A DNA stretch of 8,259 nt from Oscillospiraceae bacterium (GCA_031253365.1 JAIRWE010000095.1:1-8259), one strand, 5' to 3'; shown: positions 1 to 6,902, counted from the stretch's first letter. The notes: a model not told the origin generated them from the sequence alone. Program-made: numbers and translations.

Positions 1-287
1 TCGCCCTTGTCGCCGCGCTCCACTTCGATGTTGTACTTTTTGCCGTCGCTGTCCGCGGCGTGGACATCCAAGCGAACGGAACGCCCCTGAAGGTTCTTCA
101 CGCCGTATTGCGTGATTGCGCTCTTTACAATCAAATCGGGTTTGTCTAAGATGATACGAAGCAGCAACTGGGTACATTCGATGTTGTTCTCAAAGCACTT
201 CGTCATAAAAGTGTCGTCGAGCAACCGCATAAGGCGGATTTTTTCAAGTATCTTCGCCCGCTTTTCTTCGCGGCTTGTTTTTGCCAA
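1..287 (-). CDS. PD-(D/E)XK nuclease-family transposase (Rpn-like), 5' part only
   Basis: The first 95 residues are visible and the gene continues past the left edge. The reading frame matches the start of the PD-(D/E)XK nuclease family transposase / Rpn group: LEKIRLMRLLDDTFMTKCF (residues 14-32), NIECTQLLLRIILDKPDL (35-52), then VKNLQGRSVRLDVHA (63-77) and YNIEVERGDKG (85-95). In this family the Asp of RLD (D74) and the Glu of the IEV motif (E88) are expected metal-binding residues. The usual third active-site residue two positions on (Q or K; family members I recall read EVQR) is Glu90 here. The start is TTG at 287-285: the frame has a stop at 308-306, TTG is the only start codon before Met20, and GAGGG lies 7 nt upstream. 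It follows ppdK by 49 nt with no terminator between, so it may be read from the ppdK transcript. Such proteins are often multicopy; known Rpn proteins are DNA endonucleases that promote RecA-independent recombination. Family call is confident, activity is not. Confidence 0.87.
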   Translation of the reverse strand, partial: MAKTSREEKRAKILEKIRLMRLLDDTFMTKCFENNIECTQLLLRIILDKPDLIVKSAITQYGVKNLQGRSVRLDVHAADSDGKKYNIEVERGDKG

Positions 288-294
288 AAGTCTT

Positions 295-299
295 CCCTC
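295..299 (-). promoter_or_regulatory. Ribosome binding site that fixes the TTG start of the Rpn-like gene
   Basis: Read on the minus strand the site is GAGGG, followed 7 nt later by TTG (287-285). It is the only start-codon candidate between the upstream in-frame stop (308-306) and the ATG at 230-228. Without it the gene would appear to start at Met20, losing the first 19 residues. Confidence 0.65.
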
Positions 300-336
300 A
301 TTTACTTACGGTGTTCTTCGCGCCGGGGGTGCCGGG

Positions 337-2961
337 CTATTTCCCGCCGGCAATCGCCGCTTGCGCGGCAGCCAGCCTCGCTATCGGAACCCTGAACGGC
401 GAACAGGAAACATAATCCAGCCCCGCTTTGTGGCAAAAGCCGATTGTGGACGGGTCGCCGCCGTGTTCCCCGCATATACCGAGCTTCAAGCCGGGGCGGG
501 TCTGCCTGCCCAGTTTGCAAGCCATTTCGACTAACTTGCCCACGCCGGTTTGGTCTAACCTCGCGAACGGGTCGGATTCATAAATGCTTTCCTTATAATA
601 AGAACCGAGGAACTTGCCCGCGTCGTCGCGGGAGAAACCGAAGGTCATCTGCGTCAAGTCGTTGGTGCCGAACGAGAAAAACTCGGCTTCTTTGGCTATT
701 TCGTCGGCGGTGAGGGCGGCCCTCGGAATCTCAATCATGGTTCCCACCATGTACGGGAGCTGAACGCCCGCTTCTTTAATGAGCTTGTCGGCGGTTTCGA
801 CCACCACCTTCTTGACGAACGCCAACTCTTTGAGCTCGCCTATCAGCGGAATCATAATTTCGGGAACGACCTTCATGCCGCGCTCGTTCACGGCGAGAGC
901 CGCCTTTATGACCGCTTTGGTCTGCATAACCGCGATTTCGGGATAGGTGACCGCCAGACGGCAGCCCCTGTGCCCCATCATCGGATTGAACTCGTGCAGG
1001 GACGAGATAATCGCCTTGATTTCGCTGATGCTTTTGCCCATCGTCTTCGCGAGGGCGGCGACATCCTCGTCTTCCGTCGGCAAAAACTCGTGCAGGGGCG
1101 GGTCAAGGAACCGTATGGTTACGGGGTAGCCTTTCATGGCTTCGTAAATTCCCTCAAAATCGCCCTGCTGCATAGGCTCAAGTTTGGCGAGAGCCGCCTC
1201 GCGCTCCTTAACCGTGTCGGAACAAATCATCTCGCGGATTGCCGCGATTCTGTCCGCTTCAAAGAACATATGCTCGGTGCGGCAAAGACCGATGCCTTCC
1301 GCGCCGAACGAAACGGCTTTTTTCGCGTCGGCGGGCGTGTCGGCGTTGGTGCGGACTTTAAGCGTTTTGAACTTGTCCGCCAGCTCCATAATCCGCCCGA
1401 ACTCGCCGCCGATTGTGGCTTCGACGGTTTTTATGGCTTCGCCGTAGATGTTGCCCGTGGTGCCGTCAAGGGAGATGAAATCGCCTTCTTTGTAGGTTTT
1501 GCCGCCCAGCTCGAATTTCCTGCCTTCCTCGTCGATTTTGATTTCGCCGCAACCCGCCACGCAACAAGTCCCCATTCCGCGGGCGACGACCGCCGCGTGG
1601 GAGGTCATTCCGCCGCGCGCGGTGAGAATCCCCTGCGAATGGTGCATACCCTCTATATCCTCCGGAGAGGTTTCAAGACGGACGAGTATAACCCTTTTAC
1701 CCGCCTCGCCCCATTCCGTCGCCGTTTCCGCCGTGAAAGCCACCTGCCCGCAAGCCGCCCCCGGGGAAGCGGGCAACCCCCTGCCTATGGGCTTCGCCGC
1801 TTTGAGGAACGCCGCGTCGAACTGCGGGTGCAAAAGCGCGTCAAGCTGCTTGGGGTCAATCATACAAACCGCTTCTTCCTCGGTTTTCATGCCCTCGTCA
1901 ATCAGGTCGCAGGCGATTTTAAGCGCCGCCGCCGCCGTGCGTTTCCCGTTGCGGGTTTGGAGCATATAAAGTTTTTTGTCCTCGATTGTAAATTCCATGT
2001 CCTGCATATCCTTGTAGTGATTTTCAAGGGTGTCGCAGATTTTCACGAAATCGTCATACGCCTGCGGCATAATGTCTTTCAGCTGGTCGATTGTCTGCGG
2101 GGTGCGTATTCCCGCCACGACGTCCTCGCCCTGCGCGTTGATTAAAAACTCGCCGTAGAGCTTCTTCTCGCCGGTGGAGGGGTTGCGCGTGAACGCCACG
2201 CCCGTGCCGGAAGTGTCGCCCAAGTTCCCGAATACCATCGCCTGCACGTTGACCGCCGTTCCCCATGAGGAAGGTATGTCGTTCATACGGCGGTAATACT
2301 TCGCGCGCTCGTTGTTCCACGAACGGAAAACGGCCTTTATCGCGCCCATGAGCTGTTCTTTGGGGTCGGACGGGAAATCGGCGCCCAGCTTGGATTTATA
2401 TTCCGCCTTGAACTGCCGCGCAAGCTCCTTCAAATCGTCGGCGGAAAGCTCGGTGTCGTGCTTGACGCCCTTCTTTTCCTTCATGGCGTCGATTAACTCT
2501 TCAAAATATTTCTTCCCGACTTCCATTACCACGTCGGAATACATCTGTATAAACCTTCTGTAACAATCATACGCCCAGCGCGGGTTGCCCGACTTCCCCG
2601 CGATAACCTCGACGACTTCGTCGTTCAAGCCGAGGTTGAGGATGGTGTCCATCATTCCCGGCATGGAAGCCCGCGCTCCGCTGCGCACGGAAACAAGCAA
2701 AGGGTTTTCCGTGTCGCCGAACTTTTTACCGGTAATACCCTCCATTTTCGCGATGTACTCCATTATTTCGGCTTGAATCGAATCGCCGATAACCTCGCCG
2801 TCGTCATAATAGCGCGTGCAAGCCTCGGTCGAAATGGTGAAGCCCTGCGGGATGGGCAGCCCCAGTTTGGTCATCCCCGCTAAGTTGGCGCCCTTCCCCC
2901 CGAGGAGCTCGCGCCATTTTTCGTCGCCCTCCGAAAACAGATAAACGAATTTTTCGCTCAT
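337..2961 (-). CDS. ppdK: Pyruvate, phosphate dikinase
   Basis: Cytoplasmic enzyme catalysing ATP + pyruvate + Pi <=> AMP + PEP + PPi (EC 2.7.9.1). In anaerobes it often runs toward pyruvate, using PPi in place of pyruvate kinase. At 874 residues it has the same length as the Clostridium symbiosum enzyme. The N-terminal ATP-binding domain (about 16-360) includes SVRSGARASMPGMMDT (91-106, with Arg93), Asp321, Glu323 and Arg337. The swivelling phosphohistidine domain (about 395-505) carries LTARGGMTSHAAVVARGMG, with catalytic His455 and the adjacent Thr453 that PPDK regulatory proteins phosphorylate in other organisms. The C-terminal PEP/pyruvate TIM barrel (about 520-870) has Arg561, Arg617, Arg665, TMIEIPRA (Glu744), FSFGTNDLTQMT (Asn767, Asp768) and GICGEHGGDP with catalytic Cys830. 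No key residue is missing. The ATG is supported by AGGAGGG 9 nt upstream and by the canonical N-terminus (KFVYLFSEG). It has its own promoter and no terminator after its stop, so the Rpn-like gene may be co-transcribed. Confidence 0.98.
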   Translation of the reverse strand: MSEKFVYLFSEGDEKWRELLGGKGANLAGMTKLGLPIPQGFTISTEACTRYYDDGEVIGDSIQAEIMEYIAKMEGITGKKFGDTENPLLVSVRSGARASMPGMMDTILNLGLNDEVVEVIAGKSGNPRWAYDCYRRFIQMYSDVVMEVGKKYFEELIDAMKEKKGVKHDTELSADDLKELARQFKAEYKSKLGADFPSDPKEQLMGAIKAVFRSWNNERAKYYRRMNDIPSSWGTAVNVQAMVFGNLGDTSGTGVAFTRNPSTGEKKLYGEFLINAQGEDVVAGIRTPQTIDQLKDIMPQAYDDFVKICDTLENHYKDMQDMEFTIEDKKLYMLQTRNGKRTAAAALKIACDLIDEGMKTEEEAVCMIDPKQLDALLHPQFDAAFLKAAKPIGRGLPASPGAACGQVAFTAETATEWGEAGKRVILVRLETSPEDIEGMHHSQGILTARGGMTSHAAVVARGMGTCCVAGCGEIKIDEEGRKFELGGKTYKEGDFISLDGTTGNIYGEAIKTVEATIGGEFGRIMELADKFKTLKVRTNADTPADAKKAVSFGAEGIGLCRTEHMFFEADRIAAIREMICSDTVKEREAALAKLEPMQQGDFEGIYEAMKGYPVTIRFLDPPLHEFLPTEDEDVAALAKTMGKSISEIKAIISSLHEFNPMMGHRGCRLAVTYPEIAVMQTKAVIKAALAVNERGMKVVPEIMIPLIGELKELAFVKKVVVETADKLIKEAGVQLPYMVGTMIEIPRAALTADEIAKEAEFFSFGTNDLTQMTFGFSRDDAGKFLGSYYKESIYESDPFARLDQTGVGKLVEMACKLGRQTRPGLKLGICGEHGGDPSTIGFCHKAGLDYVSCSPFRVPIARLAAAQAAIAGGK

Positions 2962-2995
2962 TACAAATTTCCCTCCTGAAAAATAATATATTCTG

Positions 2996-3024
2996 ATTAT
3001 AACAGAACGGGGAAGAAAAATCCA
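2996..3024 (-). promoter_or_regulatory. Predicted sigma-A promoter of ppdK (extended -10)
   Basis: On the minus strand there is a perfect extended -10, TGTTATAAT (-10 at 3001-2996, TG at 3004-3003). A weak -35, TGGATT (3024-3019), lies 17 bp upstream. The predicted start is near 2989, giving a leader of about 28 nt that contains AGGAGGG (2977-2971) before the ATG at 2961. The extended -10 probably compensates for the poor -35. A small inverted repeat, CTTTT-N4-AAAAG (3028-3041), sits just upstream of the -35. Confidence 0.75.
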
Positions 3025-3041
3025 GTGCTTTTACGCAAAAG

Positions 3042-3092
3042 AATAAAAAAAATAAAAAAAAATAATAAAAAAAATAAAATAATAAAAAAAAA
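3042..3092. repeat. 51-bp pure A/T tract between the MCP terminator and the ppdK promoter
   Basis: Fifty-one consecutive bases contain no G or C. On the plus strand they are runs of A (up to nine) separated by single T or AT/TAAT interruptions. The high end forms the U-tract of the MCP1 terminator; the rest lies 18 bp or more upstream of the ppdK -35. It may be bent DNA, an extended terminator tail, or a slippage-prone tract. No coding potential. Confidence 0.8.
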
Positions 3093-3119
3093 CGAACCGC
3101 CCCCGCAAAGGGACGGTTC
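3084..3119 (-). terminator. Rho-independent terminator after MCP1
   Basis: Starting 21 nt after the MCP1 stop, the minus strand folds into a 10-bp stem, GAACCGTCCC pairing with GGGGCGGTTC (one T-G wobble), with a short loop around TTTGCG. Nine T follow at once (3092-3084), then a longer T-rich stretch. This is a textbook intrinsic terminator and separates MCP1 from ppdK. Confidence 0.93.
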
Positions 3120-3139
3120 ATTTTTAATTGATTGATTTT

Positions 3140-4867
3140 TCAGCTTTTCAGTCTGAACTGTCTGATTAACTCTTCCAGCATTTCGGACTGACCGCTCATT
3201 TCCTGCGCCGCCGCCGCCGACTGTTCCGCGGTCGCGCTGTTTTGCTGGATAACCTGCGTTACCTGCTCGATACCCGTGTTAATCTGCGAGATACCCATGG
3301 ATTGCTCCTCGGAGGAACGCGCGATTTCGTTGACAAGCTGGCTGCTCTCGTTGATGCCCGAAACAATTTCGGTGAGGCTGGACGCGGTTTCGTTCGCGAT
3401 GCGCGCGCCCAGCTCCGCTTTTTCTATGGAGTTGGAGATAAGCTCGCTCGTATCCTTCGCCGCTTCCGCGCTCTTGCCCGCGAGGTTCCGGACTTCCTCC
3501 GCGACGACCGCGAAGCCCTTTCCGTGCTGCCCCGCCCTTGCCGCTTCCACCGCGGCGTTCAGCGCGAGAATGTTCGTCTGGAACGCTATATCGTCGATTA
3601 CCTTGATAACCTTGCTGATGTTCTGGCTCGCCTGGTTGATGTCGTTGACCGCCGCCATCATTTCGTCCATTTGGCGGCTGCCTTTTTCCGCGCTCTTGAT
3701 AATCACGTCGGCAAGCTCCGCCGCCTTTGTCGCCATTTCCGCGTTTTGTTTGGTTTTGCCCGATATTTCGGCGGTGGAGGAAGAAAGCTCCTCAATGGTC
3801 GCCGCTTGTTCGGTGGAACCGGAGGCAAGCGCCTGCGCGCCGTCGGCTATCTGCTTGGAACCCATATTAACCTGCGAGGAGGAGGAATTGATTTCCCCGA
3901 ACATATCGTTCAGCTTCGCGTTCATCTTTTGCAGGGAAACGCCCATAATATCCCTGTCGGACAGCAGGCTGACGCTTGAAGTCAAGTCGCCGTTGGAAAT
4001 AACCTCCAGCTCGTTGCCGATGTCGGTAATCCTTTTGATAAATCCGGCGGTCGCGTTGATGCACTGCCCGATTTCGTCCCTGTTTTGCGCGTAATCCCTG
4101 ATTGTGTCCTCTTCCTCTTTGCTGAACCTTAAATCGCCCGTCGAACTCGCCTTTTTCATAAAACCGGTAAGCTGCGCCAAAGGCTTGCTGATTATGCTCG
4201 AGATATACAGCGCGAGGATGATTGCGATCACCACCGCCACAACCAAAATGATAACGGTAATCATAAGCGACCTGTCCGCCGATGCCGTGGAGGTCGTATA
4301 CGCGTCTTTCGCGCTGTCAATCTTCAGCTGCATACACTGACCGAAGTTGTCGGTCACTTTATTGACGTCGTCGGTGTAATCCTTCATCAGGGTGTACAGG
4401 GTGCCGGCGTCAAAGCCTTCGTCGCCGACGCCGTCGTGGGCGCCGTTATAAATCTTGTCAAGACATTCCATAAAGCTCGTGTTGTATAAGTTGCGCGCCT
4501 CGTCGAAAAGGTCCTTGGCTTTTTTGCCCGCTTCGGTGGAGGTGTTTATGGTTTTTTCGTAGTCGTCCAAAGCGGCCTCCAGCTGCGGCTGGTAATCCAG
4601 AACCCTGCCGTGCGCGTCCTCAATCAAAGAGCTGTCGTTGAGAGCCGCGCCCACGATATATTCGCGCATACAGGCACGCTGACGCTGAAGCATCTCAATC
4701 GCCGTGCTCATGGAAGGCAGGGGTACGGTTTGGTTATTGTACATATTGTCGAAGGAATTGTCAATGCTGCGCATACCCACAATCCCCATAATCCCCACAA
4801 TCGCCGTTAAAGCGGCGACGAGCAGGAACCCGACAATCAGTTTTACCGAAACTTTTAAGTTTTTCAT
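3140..4867 (-). CDS. Methyl-accepting chemotaxis protein, 4HB-type sensor, two HAMP domains (MCP1)
   Basis: Transmembrane chemoreceptor of 575 residues. In this family ligand binding outside the cell alters CheA-CheW activity at the cytoplasmic tip. Domains: short cytoplasmic N-terminus; TM1 (about 10-32); mostly helical extracellular region (about 33-195) resembling the four-helix-bundle MCP sensor; TM2 (about 201-224). Next come two successive HAMP-like units (about 225-277 with TGDL and DEIGQCI; about 278-328 with SNGDL and RDIMG) and the coiled-coil signalling hairpin. The tip, DDIAFQTNILALNAAVEAAR (425-444), is fully canonical; the arm from tip Glu441 to the end is 135 residues. Glu/Gln pairs such as E353-Q354 and E548-Q549 are plausible CheR/CheB sites. 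There is no C-terminal CheR-binding pentapeptide. The ATG is supported by AGAGAGGA ending 6 nt upstream and aligns with the start of MCP2. It has its own promoter and terminator. The ligand cannot be read from the sequence. Confidence 0.96.
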   Translation of the reverse strand: MKNLKVSVKLIVGFLLVAALTAIVGIMGIVGMRSIDNSFDNMYNNQTVPLPSMSTAIEMLQRQRACMREYIVGAALNDSSLIEDAHGRVLDYQPQLEAALDDYEKTINTSTEAGKKAKDLFDEARNLYNTSFMECLDKIYNGAHDGVGDEGFDAGTLYTLMKDYTDDVNKVTDNFGQCMQLKIDSAKDAYTTSTASADRSLMITVIILVVAVVIAIILALYISSIISKPLAQLTGFMKKASSTGDLRFSKEEEDTIRDYAQNRDEIGQCINATAGFIKRITDIGNELEVISNGDLTSSVSLLSDRDIMGVSLQKMNAKLNDMFGEINSSSSQVNMGSKQIADGAQALASGSTEQAATIEELSSSTAEISGKTKQNAEMATKAAELADVIIKSAEKGSRQMDEMMAAVNDINQASQNISKVIKVIDDIAFQTNILALNAAVEAARAGQHGKGFAVVAEEVRNLAGKSAEAAKDTSELISNSIEKAELGARIANETASSLTEIVSGINESSQLVNEIARSSEEQSMGISQINTGIEQVTQVIQQNSATAEQSAAAAQEMSGQSEMLEELIRQFRLKS

Positions 4868-4928
4868 AATAATTCCTCTCTTTGCAACACAGTAAAAACT
4901 TTACCGGCGTAAAAATACACGCTAAGTA

Positions 4929-4937
4929 ATTATAGCA
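4929..4937 (-). promoter_or_regulatory. Predicted extended -10 promoter of MCP1
   Basis: The minus strand reads TGCTATAAT, a perfect extended -10 (-10 at 4934-4929). No good -35 lies 16-18 bp upstream. A TTGTCA (4965-4960) is close to consensus but 25 bp away; it could instead serve a weak TAATGT -10 at 17 bp. I found no sigma-28-type chemotaxis promoter. The predicted start near 4922 gives a leader of about 55 nt, which contains the inverted repeat TTTAC-N4-GTAAA (4900-4913). Confidence 0.6.
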
Positions 4938-5028
4938 CATTACAAGCGGATAAGGCTATTGACAAAACGACTAAAATTATGTATTTATAACGCGCCGTTT
5001 TGCACGAATAAATCAAAGACGGTCTCTG

Positions 5029-5074
5029 AAAAGCCCCGGCGCCCGTTCGTGCGGACACGAAGGGCGCCGGGGCT
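5029..5074 (-). terminator. Strong hairpin terminator after MCP2
   Basis: Starting 50 nt after the MCP2 stop, the minus strand forms a perfect 13-bp GC-rich stem (AGCCCCGGCGCCC with its complement). This continues, past one bulged C, into a 6-bp stem TTCGTG/CACGAA closed by the tetraloop TCCG. The hairpin spans 5032-5074. Only four T follow on the minus strand (5032-5029), and no T-run exists in the plus direction. It most likely ends the MCP2 transcript; the short T-tract leaves open a role in 3' end protection. Confidence 0.75.
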
Positions 5075-5124
5075 TGCCTTGGGAAAGTTCTTATTAAGGA
5101 GGGTGGAGAGCTGTTTAACCGCCG

Positions 5125-6822
5125 TCAGCCTTTTGTCTTGAACCGCGCGAGCTGTTCCCGCAGGAGCGAAGCCTGCCCGTTCATTTCCTCGGAAGCCGCC
5201 GCGCTTTCCTGAGCCGTGGCGCTGTTTTGCTGAACGACCTGTGAAATTTGGTTTATACCTATATTTATTTGCGAGACCGCCGCCGCCTGTTCCCCGGAGG
5301 AGTCGGCTATATCCCGTATAATCTCGACGTTGCGGTTTATCCCGCTTACGATTTCTTCAAGCGATTCCTGCGTTTCGGTGGCGATGTTAAGCCCGAATCC
5401 GGCTTTGTTTATGGAGTTTTCTATCAGTTTGCTCGTGTCCTGAGCGGATTCCGCGCTTTTCGCCGCTAAGTTGCGAACCTCCTCCGCGACGACCGCGAAG
5501 CCCTTTCCCTGCTGCCCCGCCCTTGCCGCCTCCACCGCCGCGTTAAGCGCGAGAATGTTCGTTTGGAACGCTATGTCGTCAATCACCTTGATGACCTTGC
5601 CTATGGATTGGCTCGCGTCGTTGATTTCCGTCACCGCCTGAACAAGCCTGCTCATTTGGGTGCCGCCCTTTTCCGCGCCCGCCTTGATTGTTCCCGACAG
5701 TTCGGCGGCTTCGCCCGTCATGGCGGCGGTTCGGCGCGCCTTTTCCGCGATGTCCTCTATGGAAGCGGACAGCTGTTGGATTGAGGCGGCTTGTTCCGCG
5801 CAGCCTTGCGCCAGCGACTGGCTGCCTTCGGACACCTGGTTGGCTCCCTGCGTAACCTGAACGGCGGAGGCGCTTATTCCCTCGAACATTCCCGAGAATT
5901 TGTCCGTGAGCGTGTTCAGCGAATTGCCCATGACGTCCCGCGGCGACAGCAGATTTATTTCGCTCGTCAAGTCGCCTTCGGAAACGTGTTCGAGGACGCC
6001 GCTCACGTTGTTCAGCCGCTCCATGAATTTCGACGCGGAATCTATGCACTGCCCGATTTCGTCCTTCGCGGCGGCGTGTTTCGCGATGGAATCCCTGTCC
6101 GCGTCGGATACGGTTATATCCCCCGTTTCGCCCGCTTTTTTCATAAAATCGGTAAGGGTTTTGAGCGGCACGCTTATTATCCTTGAAATATACACCGCGA
6201 AGAACAGCGCGAAGAAAACGGCAAGCGACAGGGCGGATATTTGAACCAGCGTCAGCAGGAAGGACTCCCTGACGTTCTTTTCGTTTAACTCGTTCGCCCA
6301 TTTTACGTTATCCGCCGTCATTCCGGCGAGGAAGCCCTCTATGCGGGAGACCACGTCGGCTTCCGCGCGCAGTTCGAGATAGGTCTCGGCAGTGCTGCCC
6401 GTTTCCAGCGCGATTTTTTGCAGTTCCCTCACCATGGGGATATACTCGTTTTCAAAAACCCTTTTGCAGTTGTGGAAATTCGCCTCCTGCGCTTCGTCCC
6501 TCGCGCTTTCGCCGTAATACTTGAACGCCTCGGTCATTTTGTCGATGAAAATATCGGCGTTCCTCAAAACCTCGTTCAGTTCGATTTGGTCGTCCAATTC
6601 GCATACGATTGAAAGCCTGTGCAGGTTGCATCTCAGCAGCTGGTAACATTCCCGCATATCCGCGAGCGCGTCGATTGCCAGAACGTGGTCTTCATACATG
6701 GTTATCCCCCTGTCTTTAAGCGACCTTATTCCCGTAACCCCCACAATTCCCACCACGCCCGAAATGACCGCCATTATAACGAAACTTACAAGCAGCTTTG
6801 TTTTCACTTTCATGTTTTTCAT
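5125..6822 (-). CDS. Methyl-accepting chemotaxis protein, divergent sensor, two HAMP domains (MCP2)
   Basis: Chemoreceptor of 565 residues, paralogous to the next gene downstream. Domains: TM1 (about 10-31); extracellular helical region (about 32-185) with little visible similarity to that of MCP1; TM2 (about 188-212). Two HAMP-like units follow (about 213-265 with TGDI and DEIGQCI; about 266-317 with SEGDL and RDVMG), then the signalling hairpin with the canonical DDIAFQTNILALNAAVEAAR tip (tip Glu431). Distances from the second HAMP GDL motif to the tip Glu (148) and from there to the C-terminus (135 residues) equal those of MCP1, so the signalling rods have the same length and the two receptors could share mixed arrays (inference). 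The start is ATG 6822-6820, not the in-frame GTG 6831-6829: the GTG lies inside the Shine-Dalgarno sequence and only the ATG aligns with the MCP1 start (MKNLKV versus MKNMKV). No CheR-binding tail. Ligand unknown. Confidence 0.95.
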   Translation of the reverse strand: MKNMKVKTKLLVSFVIMAVISGVVGIVGVTGIRSLKDRGITMYEDHVLAIDALADMRECYQLLRCNLHRLSIVCELDDQIELNEVLRNADIFIDKMTEAFKYYGESARDEAQEANFHNCKRVFENEYIPMVRELQKIALETGSTAETYLELRAEADVVSRIEGFLAGMTADNVKWANELNEKNVRESFLLTLVQISALSLAVFFALFFAVYISRIISVPLKTLTDFMKKAGETGDITVSDADRDSIAKHAAAKDEIGQCIDSASKFMERLNNVSGVLEHVSEGDLTSEINLLSPRDVMGNSLNTLTDKFSGMFEGISASAVQVTQGANQVSEGSQSLAQGCAEQAASIQQLSASIEDIAEKARRTAAMTGEAAELSGTIKAGAEKGGTQMSRLVQAVTEINDASQSIGKVIKVIDDIAFQTNILALNAAVEAARAGQQGKGFAVVAEEVRNLAAKSAESAQDTSKLIENSINKAGFGLNIATETQESLEEIVSGINRNVEIIRDIADSSGEQAAAVSQINIGINQISQVVQQNSATAQESAAASEEMNGQASLLREQLARFKTKG

Positions 6823-6826
6823 AGCA

Positions 6827-6835
6827 ATCACCCCT
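6827..6835 (-). promoter_or_regulatory. Shine-Dalgarno site that decides the MCP2 start
   Basis: The minus strand reads AGGGGTGAT, close to the full anti-Shine-Dalgarno complement (AGGAGGTGAT). It ends 4 nt before ATG 6822. The GTG at 6831-6829 is part of this element and cannot use it, so the first three residues (M-I-A) of a GTG-started version are excluded. Confidence 0.8.
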
Positions 6836-6843
6836 GTGATTTT

Positions 6844-6874
6844 ACTATACGGGATAAAGCGGCGTTAAAGTCAA
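6844..6874 (-). promoter_or_regulatory. Possible sigma-A promoter of MCP2
   Basis: On the minus strand TTGACT (6874-6869) and TATAGT (6849-6844) each match the consensus at 5 of 6 positions, but the 19-bp spacer is longer than optimal. The predicted start near 6837 would leave a leader of only about 15 nt, with the Shine-Dalgarno near its 5' end. An A/T palindrome lies directly upstream. No sigma-28 pattern seen. Confidence 0.5.
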
Positions 6875-6877
6875 CGG

Positions 6878-6902
6878 TTTTTTTCAAAAAAAATGAAAAA
6901 AA
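6878..6902. repeat. A/T inverted repeat upstream of the MCP2 promoter
   Basis: Perfect 9-bp arms (TTTTTTTCA and TGAAAAAAA) are separated by 7 A on the plus strand, 4 bp upstream of the proposed MCP2 -35. Possible roles are an UP-like element for RNA polymerase or a regulator site. It is too A/T-simple to distinguish from low-complexity sequence. Confidence 0.5.

Noticed and set aside
112..534. 140-residue plus-strand frame across the rpn-ppdK junction
   Set aside because: It is antisense to two genes recognised on the minus strand, and its translation shows no family motif.
970..2145. 391-residue open frame on the plus strand opposite ppdK
   Set aside because: It lies wholly inside a fully conserved ppdK gene, is rich in Arg/Phe typical of antisense frames, and has no recognisable domain or convincing ribosome site.
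3242..4094. Plus-strand frames of 245 and 272 residues opposite MCP1
   Set aside because: They are mirror frames of the repetitive helical signalling domain, without ribosome sites or homology I recognise.
4868..5031. Possible sigma-28 promoter or c-di-GMP riboswitch upstream of MCP1
   Set aside because: I found no TAAA-N15-GCCGATAA pattern, and the leader after the extended -10 is only about 55 nt without riboswitch-like conserved blocks.
5096..5103. Strong Shine-Dalgarno-like AAGGAGGG on the plus strand
   Set aside because: No usable ATG, GTG or TTG follows at the right distance, and the plus strand here is antisense to the MCP2 end.
5579..6301. 240-residue Arg-rich minus-strand frame inside MCP2
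   Set aside because: It is an out-of-frame reading of the MCP2 gene with extreme Arg/Gly composition and no motif.
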